From Streptomyces pyxinicus (GTDB lineage: Bacteria; Actinomycetota; Actinomycetes; Streptomycetales; Streptomycetaceae), in NCBI RefSeq assembly GCF_024753135.1, contig NZ_JANUGP010000039.1, forward strand, positions 1-55,478: 55,478 nucleotides of DNA, given 5' to 3'. How positions within the stretch are numbered: the first letter of the stretch is position 1; each line of letters begins with the position of its first letter. Shown piece after piece: positions 1-7,433 of this stretch. Under the pieces are notes generated by a model. The model did no database searches. It was not told where the DNA came from and saw only the letters and a list, made by a program, of their open reading frames with translations. Both the position numbers and the translations under genes were made by a program.

Positions 1-315
1 TGGGCCGCCCCACACCGCACCTCGTCGTGGGTGGATACGACTCTCCTGCGGGGGCGGGAATTTGAGCGCCAAGGAGCCTGCGTCAGAGCGGAAGGTCGCC
101 AGGGAGTACCCGAGCGGCTCCCACCCGCTTCGTTCGCCGGCCTCATGGCGACTGCAGCGATACCGTACGCGCGGACCACGGCCACCCTGGCCGCGGGCGA
201 CCAAGTCGCGGGCGGCGGGGTGGAGGACATCCTTGGCAAAGCGGGGCTCATGTGCAGGGGCCTGGCCGCCTCCCCTGAGCCAGGTCCGTCTGTCGAGGCC
301 TGAACACGTGCGCGG
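1..315. other. Left-edge region with no supportable gene
   Basis: The open frames here have poor third-position GC bias and no recognisable domain. The stretch lies downstream of the minus-strand Shedu operon and is probably the interior of the integrated island, possibly decayed mobile DNA. Confidence 0.4.
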
Positions 316-639
316 TCAGGTCCGTCCCTGCCGTAGGTGGCGGGAAGCGGCGAGGCAGGAGGACAGCCATGTCGCCTCCTCGCGGTTGATGATCAGGTCC
401 GCAACGGTGATCATCCCGTCCATCGGGCCGTCGAGCCGAATCGAGTGGTCACCGACGGGGAACATCTCCCAGTCCGCGTCGCTGTGCCAGAGTCGAGCGG
501 TCTTCTCGCCCCGACGTTGGGCGAACACGAGTTCCTCTCCGTACTCGTTCATGAAGTATCCGACATAGTCCTTGTCGGTGATCTCACCGCCGCACAAGCG
601 GGCCAGGAGCGGTTCGATCGCGGGGGGTGTGTCGGTCAT
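316..639 (-). CDS. Hypothetical 107-aa protein, coupled to the Shedu gene
   Basis: This is a small soluble acidic protein of 107 residues with no family I recognise. It begins MTDTPPAIEPLLARL and contains several aromatic segments, including a Trp-His-Ser-Asp-Ala-Asp-Trp stretch near residue 53. The start was chosen because its ATG overlaps the stop of the upstream Shedu gene in an ATGA arrangement at 636-639, which implies translational coupling. It is the last gene of a three-gene minus-strand operon. The tight coupling suggests it works with the nuclease, for example as a regulator, inhibitor or accessory subunit, but that is inference from position only. No signal peptide or membrane segment is apparent. 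Confidence 0.65.
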   Translation of the reverse strand: MTDTPPAIEPLLARLCGGEITDKDYVGYFMNEYGEELVFAQRRGEKTARLWHSDADWEMFPVGDHSIRLDGPMDGMITVADLIINREEATWLSSCLAASRHLRQGRT

Positions 640-1625
640 GCGGCGGGTCCCTCGTCCGGGTCGGGATCTGCGTCCTGCCGTGCCGATGACAGAGCCAGCA
701 TGCGGGAGGCTGAGTCCAGCAGGGTCTCGTATGTGATCACTTCTATGCGCGCCTGGTGCGTGTTGTAGGTCCGCAGCGTCTCCGCGATCTCCTGGGAGGT
801 GACGTCCCCCGTCACATACCGCGGGTGTCCGATCACGACCGTCGCCGACGCCCGGCGGGTGTCGAGTCCGTGCTCGGCCAGGATGCTCGGGCGGTTCTCG
901 TCCATGGCCCGGAGGTAGTTCTGCGCCTGGGAGACCGCATGGTGCGCCGGGGCACCCAGCATGAGGTGGCCGGAGCGTCGTATGACCAGGTCCTTGATCT
1001 TGGCGCGCTTGAGCTCCACCACGTGCAGGGAGCCGTCGCCGCGCAGGAGCGGGATGTCGAGGATGGCGTCCGGGGTGTACTGCCGGCGTGCCAACTCGGC
1101 CACGAAGGCCCCGCCGAAGATCCATTCCTGGTTCTTCAGACAGCCGTGGAGGGCACTCTCGGAACTGTCCGGGTCCTCCACCGCGGTACGCAGGGCCGCC
1201 AGGCCGACCTGTCTGGCCCGCAGTTCGAGCAACTGGGCCAGCATGCCGGCGTCGACATCGGCCAGGACGTCGCTCATCATCCGGGCGGCCTCGGCGGAGG
1301 CGGGCCGGGGCAGGTTACGGAGGACCATCTCCATGTGCCCGTATTGCTGGAGTCGCCTCGCCTCCTTGGTGGAGAGCCGGATCCCGCCCTCCCCGGCTCC
1401 GAGACCCAGGTAGTCGACGGACTGGGCTATGCCACGAAAGAGGTCACGGGCGTCGGCGGCGCTTGCGTCGGGCTTGTCGCGGCACAGGACGTTCAGGGCG
1501 GCGACCGCCCTGTCCGCACCCAGCGCGGCCATCCTGCGCATGTGTTCCTCGCTGCGCTGTCGGGCTTCGTCGTCGTAGTAGTTCTCAAGGATGTCGGAAC
1601 AGTTCGCCTCCGGCATAGGCGGCAA
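636..1625 (-). CDS. Shedu-type anti-phage nuclease (DUF4263, SduA-like)
   Basis: A 329-aa protein whose C-terminal half (about residues 160-310) has the pattern of the Shedu/DUF4263 PD-(D/E)XK nuclease domain. It shows an aromatic EWIFG segment, the TPDAILDIPL strand with D186/D190, the catalytic VELKR strand with E204 and K206, and a downstream Q-x-Q-x-Y helix (about 233-237). The family is known as a stand-alone anti-phage defence nuclease. The N-terminal 150 residues are helical and presumably serve sensing or oligomerisation. The first ATG overlaps the upstream ORF by 41 bp, so the true start could be further in, for example Met29. Genes on both sides are closely packed. A tRNA-Gly relic 0.4 kb upstream suggests the gene arrived on an integrated island. 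Confidence 0.85.
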   Translation of the reverse strand: MPPMPEANCSDILENYYDDEARQRSEEHMRRMAALGADRAVAALNVLCRDKPDASAADARDLFRGIAQSVDYLGLGAGEGGIRLSTKEARRLQQYGHMEMVLRNLPRPASAEAARMMSDVLADVDAGMLAQLLELRARQVGLAALRTAVEDPDSSESALHGCLKNQEWIFGGAFVAELARRQYTPDAILDIPLLRGDGSLHVVELKRAKIKDLVIRRSGHLMLGAPAHHAVSQAQNYLRAMDENRPSILAEHGLDTRRASATVVIGHPRYVTGDVTSQEIAETLRTYNTHQARIEVITYETLLDSASRMLALSSARQDADPDPDEGPAA

Positions 1626-1851
1626 AGCGCTGAAAGCGCCGGGCGAATGCGAAGTCGCCTCGCATGATGGCCTCTTGGGCCACGTCCTCCAAGGCGTTCA
1701 CCAGCGACCTGCCCTTGCCGTACGTCCCACCGAGGCCGCCCATGATGTGCAGCACCGCGTCGACGCGCTCCCGGACGCGCGCATCCTCAGTCAGTTCCCG
1801 TGCTTTCTTGACTAGTTGCCAGAGCGTGAAGCCGGATCGAAATGTCGTCAC
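1585..1851 (-). CDS. Hypothetical 88-aa protein upstream of Shedu
   Basis: An 88-residue, mainly helical, basic protein that I do not recognise. It is the first gene of the Shedu operon, and its end overlaps the first possible Shedu start by 41 bp in another frame. A long overlap of this kind usually means that the downstream start is internal or that the two genes are translationally coupled. The only unusual feature in the protein is a glycine-rich turn (GGLGGTYGKG, about residues 38-47). It could be an island-specific regulator or a sensor partner of the nuclease, but nothing in the sequence proves this. Confidence 0.55.
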   Translation of the reverse strand: MTTFRSGFTLWQLVKKARELTEDARVRERVDAVLHIMGGLGGTYGKGRSLVNALEDVAQEAIMRGDFAFARRFQRFAAYAGGELFRHP

Positions 1852-2017
1852 GTGGGCACACTAGGGGCAGCCACTGACAACCACGCGGTAGCAGTCTCTG
1901 TGCACGCGCGAAGGCGTTCCTCGAGCGCACCTTGCCCACAGCCTCGCGCCCCGTGCGACCGCCCGGGCAAATGCCATCTGCTCAGTTCACAGACATAGGG
2001 ACCAGTCGAGCGCCGTC

Positions 2018-2063
2018 GCTTCCCAAGCTGAGGGCGCGAGTTCGCTTCTCGTCACCCACTCCA
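2018..2063 (+). other. 3' fragment of a tRNA-Gly(CCC) gene, putative integration att site
   Basis: These 46 bp carry the anticodon loop TTCCCAA, a full T-arm (stem GCGAG/CTCGT with a 7-nt loop beginning TTCG) and an acceptor 3' strand ending in CCA. They are followed directly by a classic tRNA terminator. No 5' half (acceptor strand, D-arm) precedes them. A 3' tRNA fragment of about 45 bp is the usual scar left by integrases that use tRNA genes as targets. The fragment differs at a few positions from the actinobacterial tRNA-Gly(CCC) I remember, so it is a relic rather than a functional gene. Confidence 0.7.
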
Positions 2064-2071
2064 GAGAGAAG

Positions 2072-2097
2072 CCCCAGGTCATCGGCCTGGGGTTTTT
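2072..2097 (+). terminator. Intrinsic terminator after the tRNA relic
   Basis: A 7-bp stem CCCCAGG/CCTGGGG (2072-2078 with 2086-2092) and 7-nt loop are followed by five T residues. This layout is typical directly downstream of tRNA genes, and it supports the relic being the original 3' end of a tRNA gene. Confidence 0.85.
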
Positions 2098-2108
2098 GCA
2101 TGCCTTCG

Positions 2109-2428
2109 TCAGCATGTGTCGGCCGTCATCAGTCCTCGATCACCAGACGACAGGGTGACAGGAACCAGGAAAGCGGTGCGCACGAAGTACTCCCCGTTGT
2201 AGGCCTTCAGTCGCCTCGCCGGTCGGTCGCCCGCTCAATGCGGTCGATGGCCGCCCGCAGTTCGGCCGCTCCCTCCTTCAGGTTGGGTTCGAAGTCGCCT
2301 GACCACCACCGCCGCCGGTGAACGCCGGGTAGTTCGTGGTGAGTCGTGGCATCCGCTCTGTGGCCAACACCCCCGGGCTGCCGGCCCGGGGGTGTTGGCT
2401 CGGCCAGGGGCGTGGGGGCGGTGGCCAT
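2109..2428 (-). pseudogene. Probable gene relic(s) beside the att site
   Basis: Two protein-like segments lie in different minus-strand frames. One (about 2207-2310) reads as a helical C-terminus containing EPNLKEGAAELRAAIDRIER. The other (about 2109-2206) contains NGEYFVRTAFLVPVTLS and ends at its own stop. Neither has a convincing start, and the frame changes between them, which suggests a frameshifted remnant of one gene. The family is not recognised. The position next to an integration scar fits decayed island or insertion-damaged DNA. Confidence 0.3.
2363..2399. terminator. Strong bidirectional hairpin
   Basis: A perfect 15-bp stem (2363-2377 with 2385-2399) encloses a 7-nt loop. It lies 75 bp beyond the stop of the DUF4232 gene and is the likely terminator of that gene. 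There is no T-run, as is common for actinomycete terminators. Confidence 0.75.
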
Positions 2429-2474
2429 CGTGGGTGGTCGGTCGGGTGGTTCGGGCGGGTGGTCGTTGCGGTGG

Positions 2475-3017
2475 TTACAGGCCGATCGGGTTGAGGTAGG
2501 TGCCCGGGTGGGTGGCGGCGTCCTGCCTGAGGAGCTGGCCGCCGAAGGGCCAGGTCAGGGTGAAGTGCGTCATCTCGTTCGGCGGGGTGACGAGGAACTT
2601 CGACGGGACGAACTTCTCCTTCTGCGGGGTGGACTTGGCCACCGGGAGCAGGGTGACGCTGAAGTCCACCGTGTCGCCCGGCGCGAGGGTCAGCTTCGGG
2701 GGCTTCTTGGCGGAGCGCGCCAGCGACCAGGTGCCGTCGATCTTCTGGGCACCCACCATGTCGACACCGGCGAAGCCGGACAGGGTGCAGGTGCGGGCGC
2801 TCTTGTTGGTGAACCAGATGTACGCCTGGGTCTGCTTGTCCGTCTGCCCCATCTCCGGCTGCGCGTCCTCCCCCGTGGCGAAGCCGGCCTTCAGGTCGGC
2901 GGTGTGGCAGCGGGTCGGCGCGGCCGTGGCGGGCGCGGCCGAGGCCGGGACGGTGGCAGCGGCGGTGCCGGCGGCGACGACGGCCGTCAGGGCCATGGCG
3001 GTCAGCTTGCTGTTCAT
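2475..3017 (-). CDS. Secreted DUF4232-domain protein
   Basis: A 180-aa protein with a clear Sec signal peptide: MNSK, a hydrophobic Ala-rich stretch, and a probable cut near ASA-AP at about residue 28. The rest is a single DUF4232 domain, a beta-sandwich found in many Streptomyces exported proteins. It contains the usual pair of cysteines (about residues 37 and 77), the AYIWFTNKSARTCTL strand and the APGDTVDFSV segment. The length is typical for the single-domain secreted form. Its function in the envelope is unknown. It is monocistronic and ends just before a strong hairpin terminator. Confidence 0.85.
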   Translation of the reverse strand: MNSKLTAMALTAVVAAGTAAATVPASAAPATAAPTRCHTADLKAGFATGEDAQPEMGQTDKQTQAYIWFTNKSARTCTLSGFAGVDMVGAQKIDGTWSLARSAKKPPKLTLAPGDTVDFSVTLLPVAKSTPQKEKFVPSKFLVTPPNEMTHFTLTWPFGGQLLRQDAATHPGTYLNPIGL

Positions 3018-3182
3018 GATGTTCGGGTTCCCCTCGATGCGGACCGGCGCGCGAGGTCAGCGCGCGCCTACACCTCCGTAGACGCGGGAGACCCGAGGAC
3101 GGTTCGACGTGCCGGGGAGTCCTTCCTCGGGGGTCCGCGGCGGCCTGGGAGCGACCCGACGCGGGCCATAACGCATGGCCGC

Positions 3183-3340
3183 TTGCGACCGACCTGTGTT
3201 AGCGTGATACCAGTTGCAGTTTTGGTTGCCAGAGAATTTTTCTTTGCTGAGCTTTCCGGATCTTTCCGGAGGGGTGATCATCGCGGCGACTCGGCTTCGT
3301 AAAGTGCGGAGTCCGGCACTGCCCCTTAGGGAGATTCAAT
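3183..3340 (+). promoter_or_regulatory. Promoter and AT-richer 5' leader of the cold-shock gene
   Basis: A possible -35 TTGCGA (3183-3188) and -10 TGATAC (3205-3210) are separated by 16 bp. They are followed by an unusually A/T-rich leader of roughly 125 nt before the cspA start, with a ribosome-binding stretch AGGGAGA at 3328-3334. Long structured leaders are known to control cold-shock mRNAs; its role here is inferred. Confidence 0.4.
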
Positions 3341-3544
3341 ATGGCATCTGGCACCGTGAAGTGGTTCAACGCGGAAAAGGGCTTCGGCTTCATCGAGCAG
3401 GACGGCGGCGGCGCTGACGTGTTCGCCCACTACTCGAACATCGCCACCTCCGGCTTCCGCGAGCTTCAGGAAGGCCAGAAGGTTACCTTCGACGTCACGC
3501 AGGGCCAGAAGGGCCCGCAGGCCGAGAACATCGTTCCCGCCTGA
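3341..3544 (+). CDS. CspA-family cold-shock protein
   Basis: A 67-aa single cold-shock domain protein of the standard family length. RNP-1 (KGFGFIEQ) and RNP-2 (DVFAHY) are both intact, along with the starting MASGTVKWFN strand. The protein binds single-stranded nucleic acid and acts as an RNA chaperone. Streptomyces genomes carry several paralogues, so I do not assign a specific symbol. It lies upstream of a DEAD-box RNA helicase in the same orientation, separated by a strong terminator, so the two share a cold-shock/RNA-remodelling theme but are probably separate transcripts. Confidence 0.95.
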   Translation: MASGTVKWFNAEKGFGFIEQDGGGADVFAHYSNIATSGFRELQEGQKVTFDVTQGQKGPQAENIVPA

Positions 3545-3593
3545 CGCTGACGCGAGTACGTCGCGAGCCGGTGGTTCGCGCTTCGCATCATGT

Positions 3594-3630
3594 GGCTGGG
3601 GCCCGCACTCTAGGGGTGCGGGCCCCAGCC
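3594..3630 (+). terminator. Terminator of the cold-shock gene
   Basis: A perfect 15-bp GC-rich stem (3594-3608 with 3616-3630) with a 7-nt loop lies 50 bp after the cspA stop. Confidence 0.85.
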
Positions 3631-3803
3631 CATTGCCTTGGCCCCCGCCGTCCGGAGTCTTCGTCTCCCGGGCGCCCTTCGGTCTTCAGCACCGCGTGGC
3701 CGGGTATTCACGTTTATTTCCACGGCTCATTCTTGCGAATCCTCGCGCGGTCGTCACCGCTGCCGGAATTCCTCGATACGCCGCATCGAGGAAGGGTTCC
3801 CGT

Positions 3804-5450
3804 ATGAACCGCACCCGTCGCGCCGGCGGCTCCCGCACCGACGCCAGGTCCACCCGTTCCGCCGCCGGGGGCACCGCCCGCGGTGGCGGCCGCTTCCGTA
3901 CCCAGGAGCCGGGCCGTCAGGGTTCCCGCCCCGGCGCCGGCCGCAAGGGCAAGCCGGGCGGCCAGGGCGGCCGGCCGAGCGCCGGGCGGCAGGAGTTCGC
4001 CCTGCCGGTCACGCTCACCGAGCCGCTGCCCGCCGTCGAGACCTTCGCCGAGCTGGACATGCCCGAGCGGCTGTCCGCCGCGCTCGTCTCCCAGGGCGTG
4101 ACCGCGCCCTTCCCGATCCAGGCGGCCACCCTGCCCAACGCGCTGGCCGGCCGCGACGTGCTGGGCCGGGGCCGTACCGGCTCGGGCAAGACGCTCGCCT
4201 TCGGCCTGCCGGTACTGGCCCGGCTGGACGGACAGCGCGCCCAGCCCCGGCAGCCGCTCGCGCTGGTCCTCGTCCCCACCCGGGAACTGGCCCAGCAGGT
4301 CACCGACGCGCTCACCCCGTACGCCCGGGCCCTGCACCTGCGGCTCGCCACCGTCGTGGGCGGCGTCTCGATCGGCCGCCAGGCGGGAGTGCTGCGCGGC
4401 GGTGTCGAGGTCGTCGTCGCGACGCCCGGCCGGCTCAAGGACCTCATAGAGCGCGGCGCCTGCAAGCTGGACCACGTCGCGGTCACCGTCCTGGACGAGG
4501 CCGACCAGATGGCCGACATGGGGTTCATGCCCCAGGTGACGGCCCTGCTCGACCTGGTGCCCGCGCGCGGTCAGCGGCTGCTGTTCTCGGCCACCCTGGA
4601 CCGCAACATCGACCTCCTGGTGCGCCGGTATCTGCACGACCCCGTCGTGCACTCGGTCGACCCGTCCGCGGGCGCGGTCACCACGATGGAGCACCACCTG
4701 CTGCACGTGCACGACGCCGACAAGCACACGGCCACCACCGAGATCGCCGCCCGCGACGGCCGGGTGATCATGTTCCTGGACACCAAGCACGCCGTCGACC
4801 GGCTGGCCAAGCACCTGCTGTCCGTCGGGGTGGCCGCCGCGGCCCTGCACGGCGGCAAGTCCCAGCCGCAGCGCAACCGGACGCTCGCCCAGTTCAAGAA
4901 CGGCCAGGTCACGGCGTTGGTGACCACCAACGTGGCGGCCCGTGGCATCCACGTCGACGGTCTCGACCTCGTCGTCAACGTCGACCCGCCCGGCGACCAC
5001 AAGGACTACCTGCACCGGGGCGGCCGTACCGCGCGGGCCGGCGAGTCCGGCACCGTCGTCACCCTGGTGCTGCCGCACCAGCGGCGGGCCGTGGACCGGC
5101 TGATGGCCGACGCGGGCATCGCTCCGAGCACCGCCCGGGTCCGGCCGGGCGAGGAGGAGCTGCAGCGCATCACCGGGGCCCGGACGCCTTCCGGCGTGCC
5201 GGTCGTCCTTCCCGTGCCGGCCGACGCCCCGAGCGAGGGGCAGGGCAAGAGCGGGGGGAGCTCCGGGCGCCGTCGCAGGGGGCGGGCCGGGGGTGGCGGC
5301 CGAAGCGCCGGTGGCCGCGGAGCCGGGAGCCAGAGTGCCGGTGGCCAGGGTGCCGGGCGGGCGGAGCGCGGTAGCCGGGGTGGCGTGTCCCAGGAGCGCG
5401 GCCGGAGTGGCGGTCAGGGCCGTCGGTCCGCTCGGGGGGACAGCGCGTAG
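3804..5450 (+). CDS. DEAD-box ATP-dependent RNA helicase
   Basis: A 548-aa RNA helicase of the RhlE/DeaD group. The order is a basic Gly/Arg-rich N-terminus (1-60), the Q motif (PFPIQ), motif I GRTGSGKT near 122, Ia PTRELA, Ib ATPGRL, motif II DEAD near 231, motif III SAT near 261, and a helicase C domain with TTNVAARGIHVDGLD and HRGGRTARAG (motif VI). It ends in a long RGG-like Gly/Arg/Ser tail (about 475-548) that probably binds RNA. The ATG at 3804 was preferred over an in-frame start 171 nt upstream because GAGGAAGG precedes it and the upstream residues lack conservation-like character. It probably assists ribosome assembly or mRNA decay at low temperature. Confidence 0.93.
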   Translation: MNRTRRAGGSRTDARSTRSAAGGTARGGGRFRTQEPGRQGSRPGAGRKGKPGGQGGRPSAGRQEFALPVTLTEPLPAVETFAELDMPERLSAALVSQGVTAPFPIQAATLPNALAGRDVLGRGRTGSGKTLAFGLPVLARLDGQRAQPRQPLALVLVPTRELAQQVTDALTPYARALHLRLATVVGGVSIGRQAGVLRGGVEVVVATPGRLKDLIERGACKLDHVAVTVLDEADQMADMGFMPQVTALLDLVPARGQRLLFSATLDRNIDLLVRRYLHDPVVHSVDPSAGAVTTMEHHLLHVHDADKHTATTEIAARDGRVIMFLDTKHAVDRLAKHLLSVGVAAAALHGGKSQPQRNRTLAQFKNGQVTALVTTNVAARGIHVDGLDLVVNVDPPGDHKDYLHRGGRTARAGESGTVVTLVLPHQRRAVDRLMADAGIAPSTARVRPGEEELQRITGARTPSGVPVVLPVPADAPSEGQGKSGGSSGRRRRGRAGGGGRSAGGRGAGSQSAGGQGAGRAERGSRGGVSQERGRSGGQGRRSARGDSA

Positions 5451-5657
5451 CGCGTGAGCAGGAACCCGAGGACCTGTGAGGAGGAGAGGCCGCATGCCCG
5501 TCGCCGCGCGCGTCGGTTCCGGGCACGGTGACGTCCCGGGGGGCCTCGCAGCGGGGATCCTCGCCTCCATACCCTGACCGGCCGCCGTCGTGTGGTCGTC
5601 CGTCGCGTTCCCTTCCGTCCCCGTCCCGTTCCCGTCCTCGTCCTCGTGGAGGTCTTC

Positions 5658-5945
5658 ATGCGCTGTGTCATCGCCCGTTTCCCGTTCGACCTGGTCAAGA
5701 GCGAGGTCGAGCAGTCCATGAACGGCGTCACGCCCGAGCCCGTGACCGGGGTGTCCGTGACCATCGGCCGGAGCGTCTACCCCGTGATGCAGGTCGGGGA
5801 AGTGATCACCCGGCAGGACCGCCGCGACTTCACCTCGGGTGAGATGCGGCGGGCGCTGACCCGGCTGGGCTTCACCTGCCACGACGCGCGGCCGGTCGCG
5901 CCGGTCCACGACGTGCGAGCCGACCAGGACCCGCTCGGCTGGTGA
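5658..5945 (+). CDS. Small conserved-looking hypothetical protein
   Basis: A 95-aa soluble protein beginning MRCVIARFPFDLVKSEVEQS. The start is set by the GTGGAGGT ribosome site 5 nt upstream. I recall similar small proteins downstream of DEAD-box helicases in other Streptomyces, but no function is known to me. The fold looks alpha/beta with no membrane segment. It sits 207 bp after the helicase on the same strand, and the intervening sequence lacks an obvious terminator, so co-transcription is possible. A role linked to RNA metabolism is inference from neighbours only. Confidence 0.8.
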   Translation: MRCVIARFPFDLVKSEVEQSMNGVTPEPVTGVSVTIGRSVYPVMQVGEVITRQDRRDFTSGEMRRALTRLGFTCHDARPVAPVHDVRADQDPLGW

Positions 5946-5990
5946 GCCGGGGGGCCGTTTGAGGCGGACGCCGTTTTCTTTGCGCCGGCA

Positions 5991-6020
5991 CCAATCCGTC
6001 GGCCCGGCGGGACCGGATTA
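5991..6020 (+). promoter_or_regulatory. SigK-type promoter P1 (upstream of sigK)
   Basis: CCAATCC (5991-5997), 16 nt, CGGATTA (6014-6020). The same pair occurs in front of three other operons of this locus in the correct orientation. It lies 35 nt before the GTG of the ECF sigma gene, which suggests autoregulation. Confidence 0.75.
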
Positions 6021-6054
6021 CGCACGGAGACGACCCGACCGCGGAGGCCCCCCT

Positions 6055-6639
6055 GTGAGAGAAGCCGTGTACATCGGCCGAAATCCCTCGTCGGAACCCG
6101 ATCTGCAGGAGCTGGTGGGGCGCGTCGCCCTGGGGGACGAGGAGGCGTTCGCGTCCGTCTACGACGCCGTGGCGGGGCCCGTCCTCGGGGTCGTGCGCGC
6201 CGTCCTGCGGGACCACGCGCAGTCGGAGGAGGTGGCGCAGGAGGTGCTGGTGGAGGTGTGGCGCACCGCCCCCCGTTACCGGCCCGATCTCGGGACGGCC
6301 GTCAACTGGATCCTCACGCTCGCGCACCGCCGCGCCGTGGACCGGGTGCGGTCGGTGGAGGCCGCCGTCGTCCGGGACCACAAGGCCGCGCTGCTGGAGC
6401 GGACCCCCGAGTTCGACGAGGTGACCGAGCAGGTCGAGGCCAGACTGGAGCGGGAGCAGGTACGGCGCTGTCTGCGCACCCTCACCGACATCCAGCGGCA
6501 GGCCGTCACGCTCGCCTACTACCGGGGGCTGACCTACCGCCAGGTCGCGGAGGCGCTCACGCTTCCGCTGGGCACGGCCAAGACCCGGCTGCGGGACGGG
6601 CTCATCCGGCTGCGCGACTGCCTGGGGGTGACCGCGTGA
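6055..6639 (+). CDS. sigK: SigK-like ECF RNA polymerase sigma factor
   Basis: A 194-aa ECF sigma factor. Region 2 covers about residues 15-85, with AQEVLVEVWRTAPRY as the core-binding/-10 helix. Region 4 covers about 125-190 (LTDIQRQAVTLAYYRG, then the helix-turn-helix LTYRQVAEALTLPLGTAKTR). The GTG at 6055 was chosen because GCGGAGG precedes it and promoter P1 lies just upstream; the longer frame would start before the promoter. The next gene, an RskA-like anti-sigma, overlaps it by 4 bp. That pairing and the linked lipid operon match the mycobacterial sigK locus, which is why the SigK group (often listed as ECF19) is assigned. Confidence 0.88.
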   Translation: MREAVYIGRNPSSEPDLQELVGRVALGDEEAFASVYDAVAGPVLGVVRAVLRDHAQSEEVAQEVLVEVWRTAPRYRPDLGTAVNWILTLAHRRAVDRVRSVEAAVVRDHKAALLERTPEFDEVTEQVEARLEREQVRRCLRTLTDIQRQAVTLAYYRGLTYRQVAEALTLPLGTAKTRLRDGLIRLRDCLGVTA

Positions 6640-7391
6640 CCACCACCGCCGATCTGCACCGGATGACCGGGGCCTACGCCCTGCACGCCCTGGCGGACGA
6701 CGAACGCGCCGCCTTCGAGCGGCACCTGGCGGGCTGCGAGCCCTGCGCCCAGGAGACCGCCGAGCTGTCCGCCACCGCCGCCCGGCTCGGGCTCGCCGCG
6801 ACCGTGACGCCCGCGTCGGCGATGCGCGAGCGGGTGCTGCGCCGGGTCTCGTCCGTCCGGCAGGAGCCGCCGGGCGTGTCGACGGCCGTACGGGCGGGCA
6901 GGTCCGGGACGCGGGGCCGCTCGCTGTCCCGGTGGGCGCTGGCCGCCTGTCTGGCGGCGGCCGCCGCGCTGGGCGGTACGACGGTGTGGCAGCACCAGCG
7001 GGCCGAGGACGCCCTCAGCCGGTCACGGAGCGCGGAGCGGGCCACGGACGGCATCGCCGCCGTCCTGGCCGCGCCGGACGCCCGGACCCGGACGGCCGCG
7101 CTGGGCGACGACGCCACCGGCACGGTCGTCGTCTCCCGGAAGCGGGACCGCGCCGTGTTCGTCGTCGCCGGGATGGCCCGGCCCGGTGCCGGGAAGGTCT
7201 ACCAGCTCTGGTTCGACGACGGCGGCACCATGCGGTCGGCCGGCCTCATGGACCCCGGCCGCACCGACCAGGCGGTGCTGCTCGGCGGCGCCGTCGACGG
7301 GGCCTCCGGCATGGGCGTCACCGTGGAGCCGGCGGGCGGCTCCACGAAGCCGACCTCCGCGCCGCTCGCCCTGGTGGGCTTCCCCGCCTGA
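6636..7391 (+). CDS. rskA: RskA-like membrane anti-sigma factor
   Basis: A 251-aa protein starting at the GTG that overlaps the sigma stop (GTGA, 6636-6639). It has an N-terminal anti-sigma domain (about 1-75; the HLAGCEPC segment gives a His-x3-Cys-x2-Cys zinc-finger-like motif), one transmembrane helix near 92-112 (WALAACLAAAAALGGTTVW), and an extracytoplasmic RskA domain (about 115-251) with the typical GKVYQLWF and GVTVEPAGGS strands. It should hold the SigK-like factor at the membrane until an envelope signal triggers release, by proteolysis in the mycobacterial case. It converges on the Asp23 operon with only 42 bp between stops. Confidence 0.9.
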   Translation: MTTTADLHRMTGAYALHALADDERAAFERHLAGCEPCAQETAELSATAARLGLAATVTPASAMRERVLRRVSSVRQEPPGVSTAVRAGRSGTRGRSLSRWALAACLAAAAALGGTTVWQHQRAEDALSRSRSAERATDGIAAVLAAPDARTRTAALGDDATGTVVVSRKRDRAVFVVAGMARPGAGKVYQLWFDDGGTMRSAGLMDPGRTDQAVLLGGAVDGASGMGVTVEPAGGSTKPTSAPLALVGFPA

Positions 7392-7433
7392 GCCGGACCG
7401 GCGGGTACGGCACCGGGTGCCCGGCGGCGCGGG

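Noticed and set aside
26..60. GTGGGTGGATACG at the left edge as a 5' half of the split tRNA
   Set aside because: GTGGGTG could pair with the CACCCAC acceptor strand of the relic, but no D-arm or anticodon arm follows and the distance is 2 kb; chance match.
3714..5909. Very long minus-strand open frame (731 codons) opposite the DEAD-box helicase
   Set aside because: Its translation is Gly/Asp/Arg/His-rich low complexity with no domain; it is a shadow of the high-GC plus-strand gene, which has all helicase motifs.
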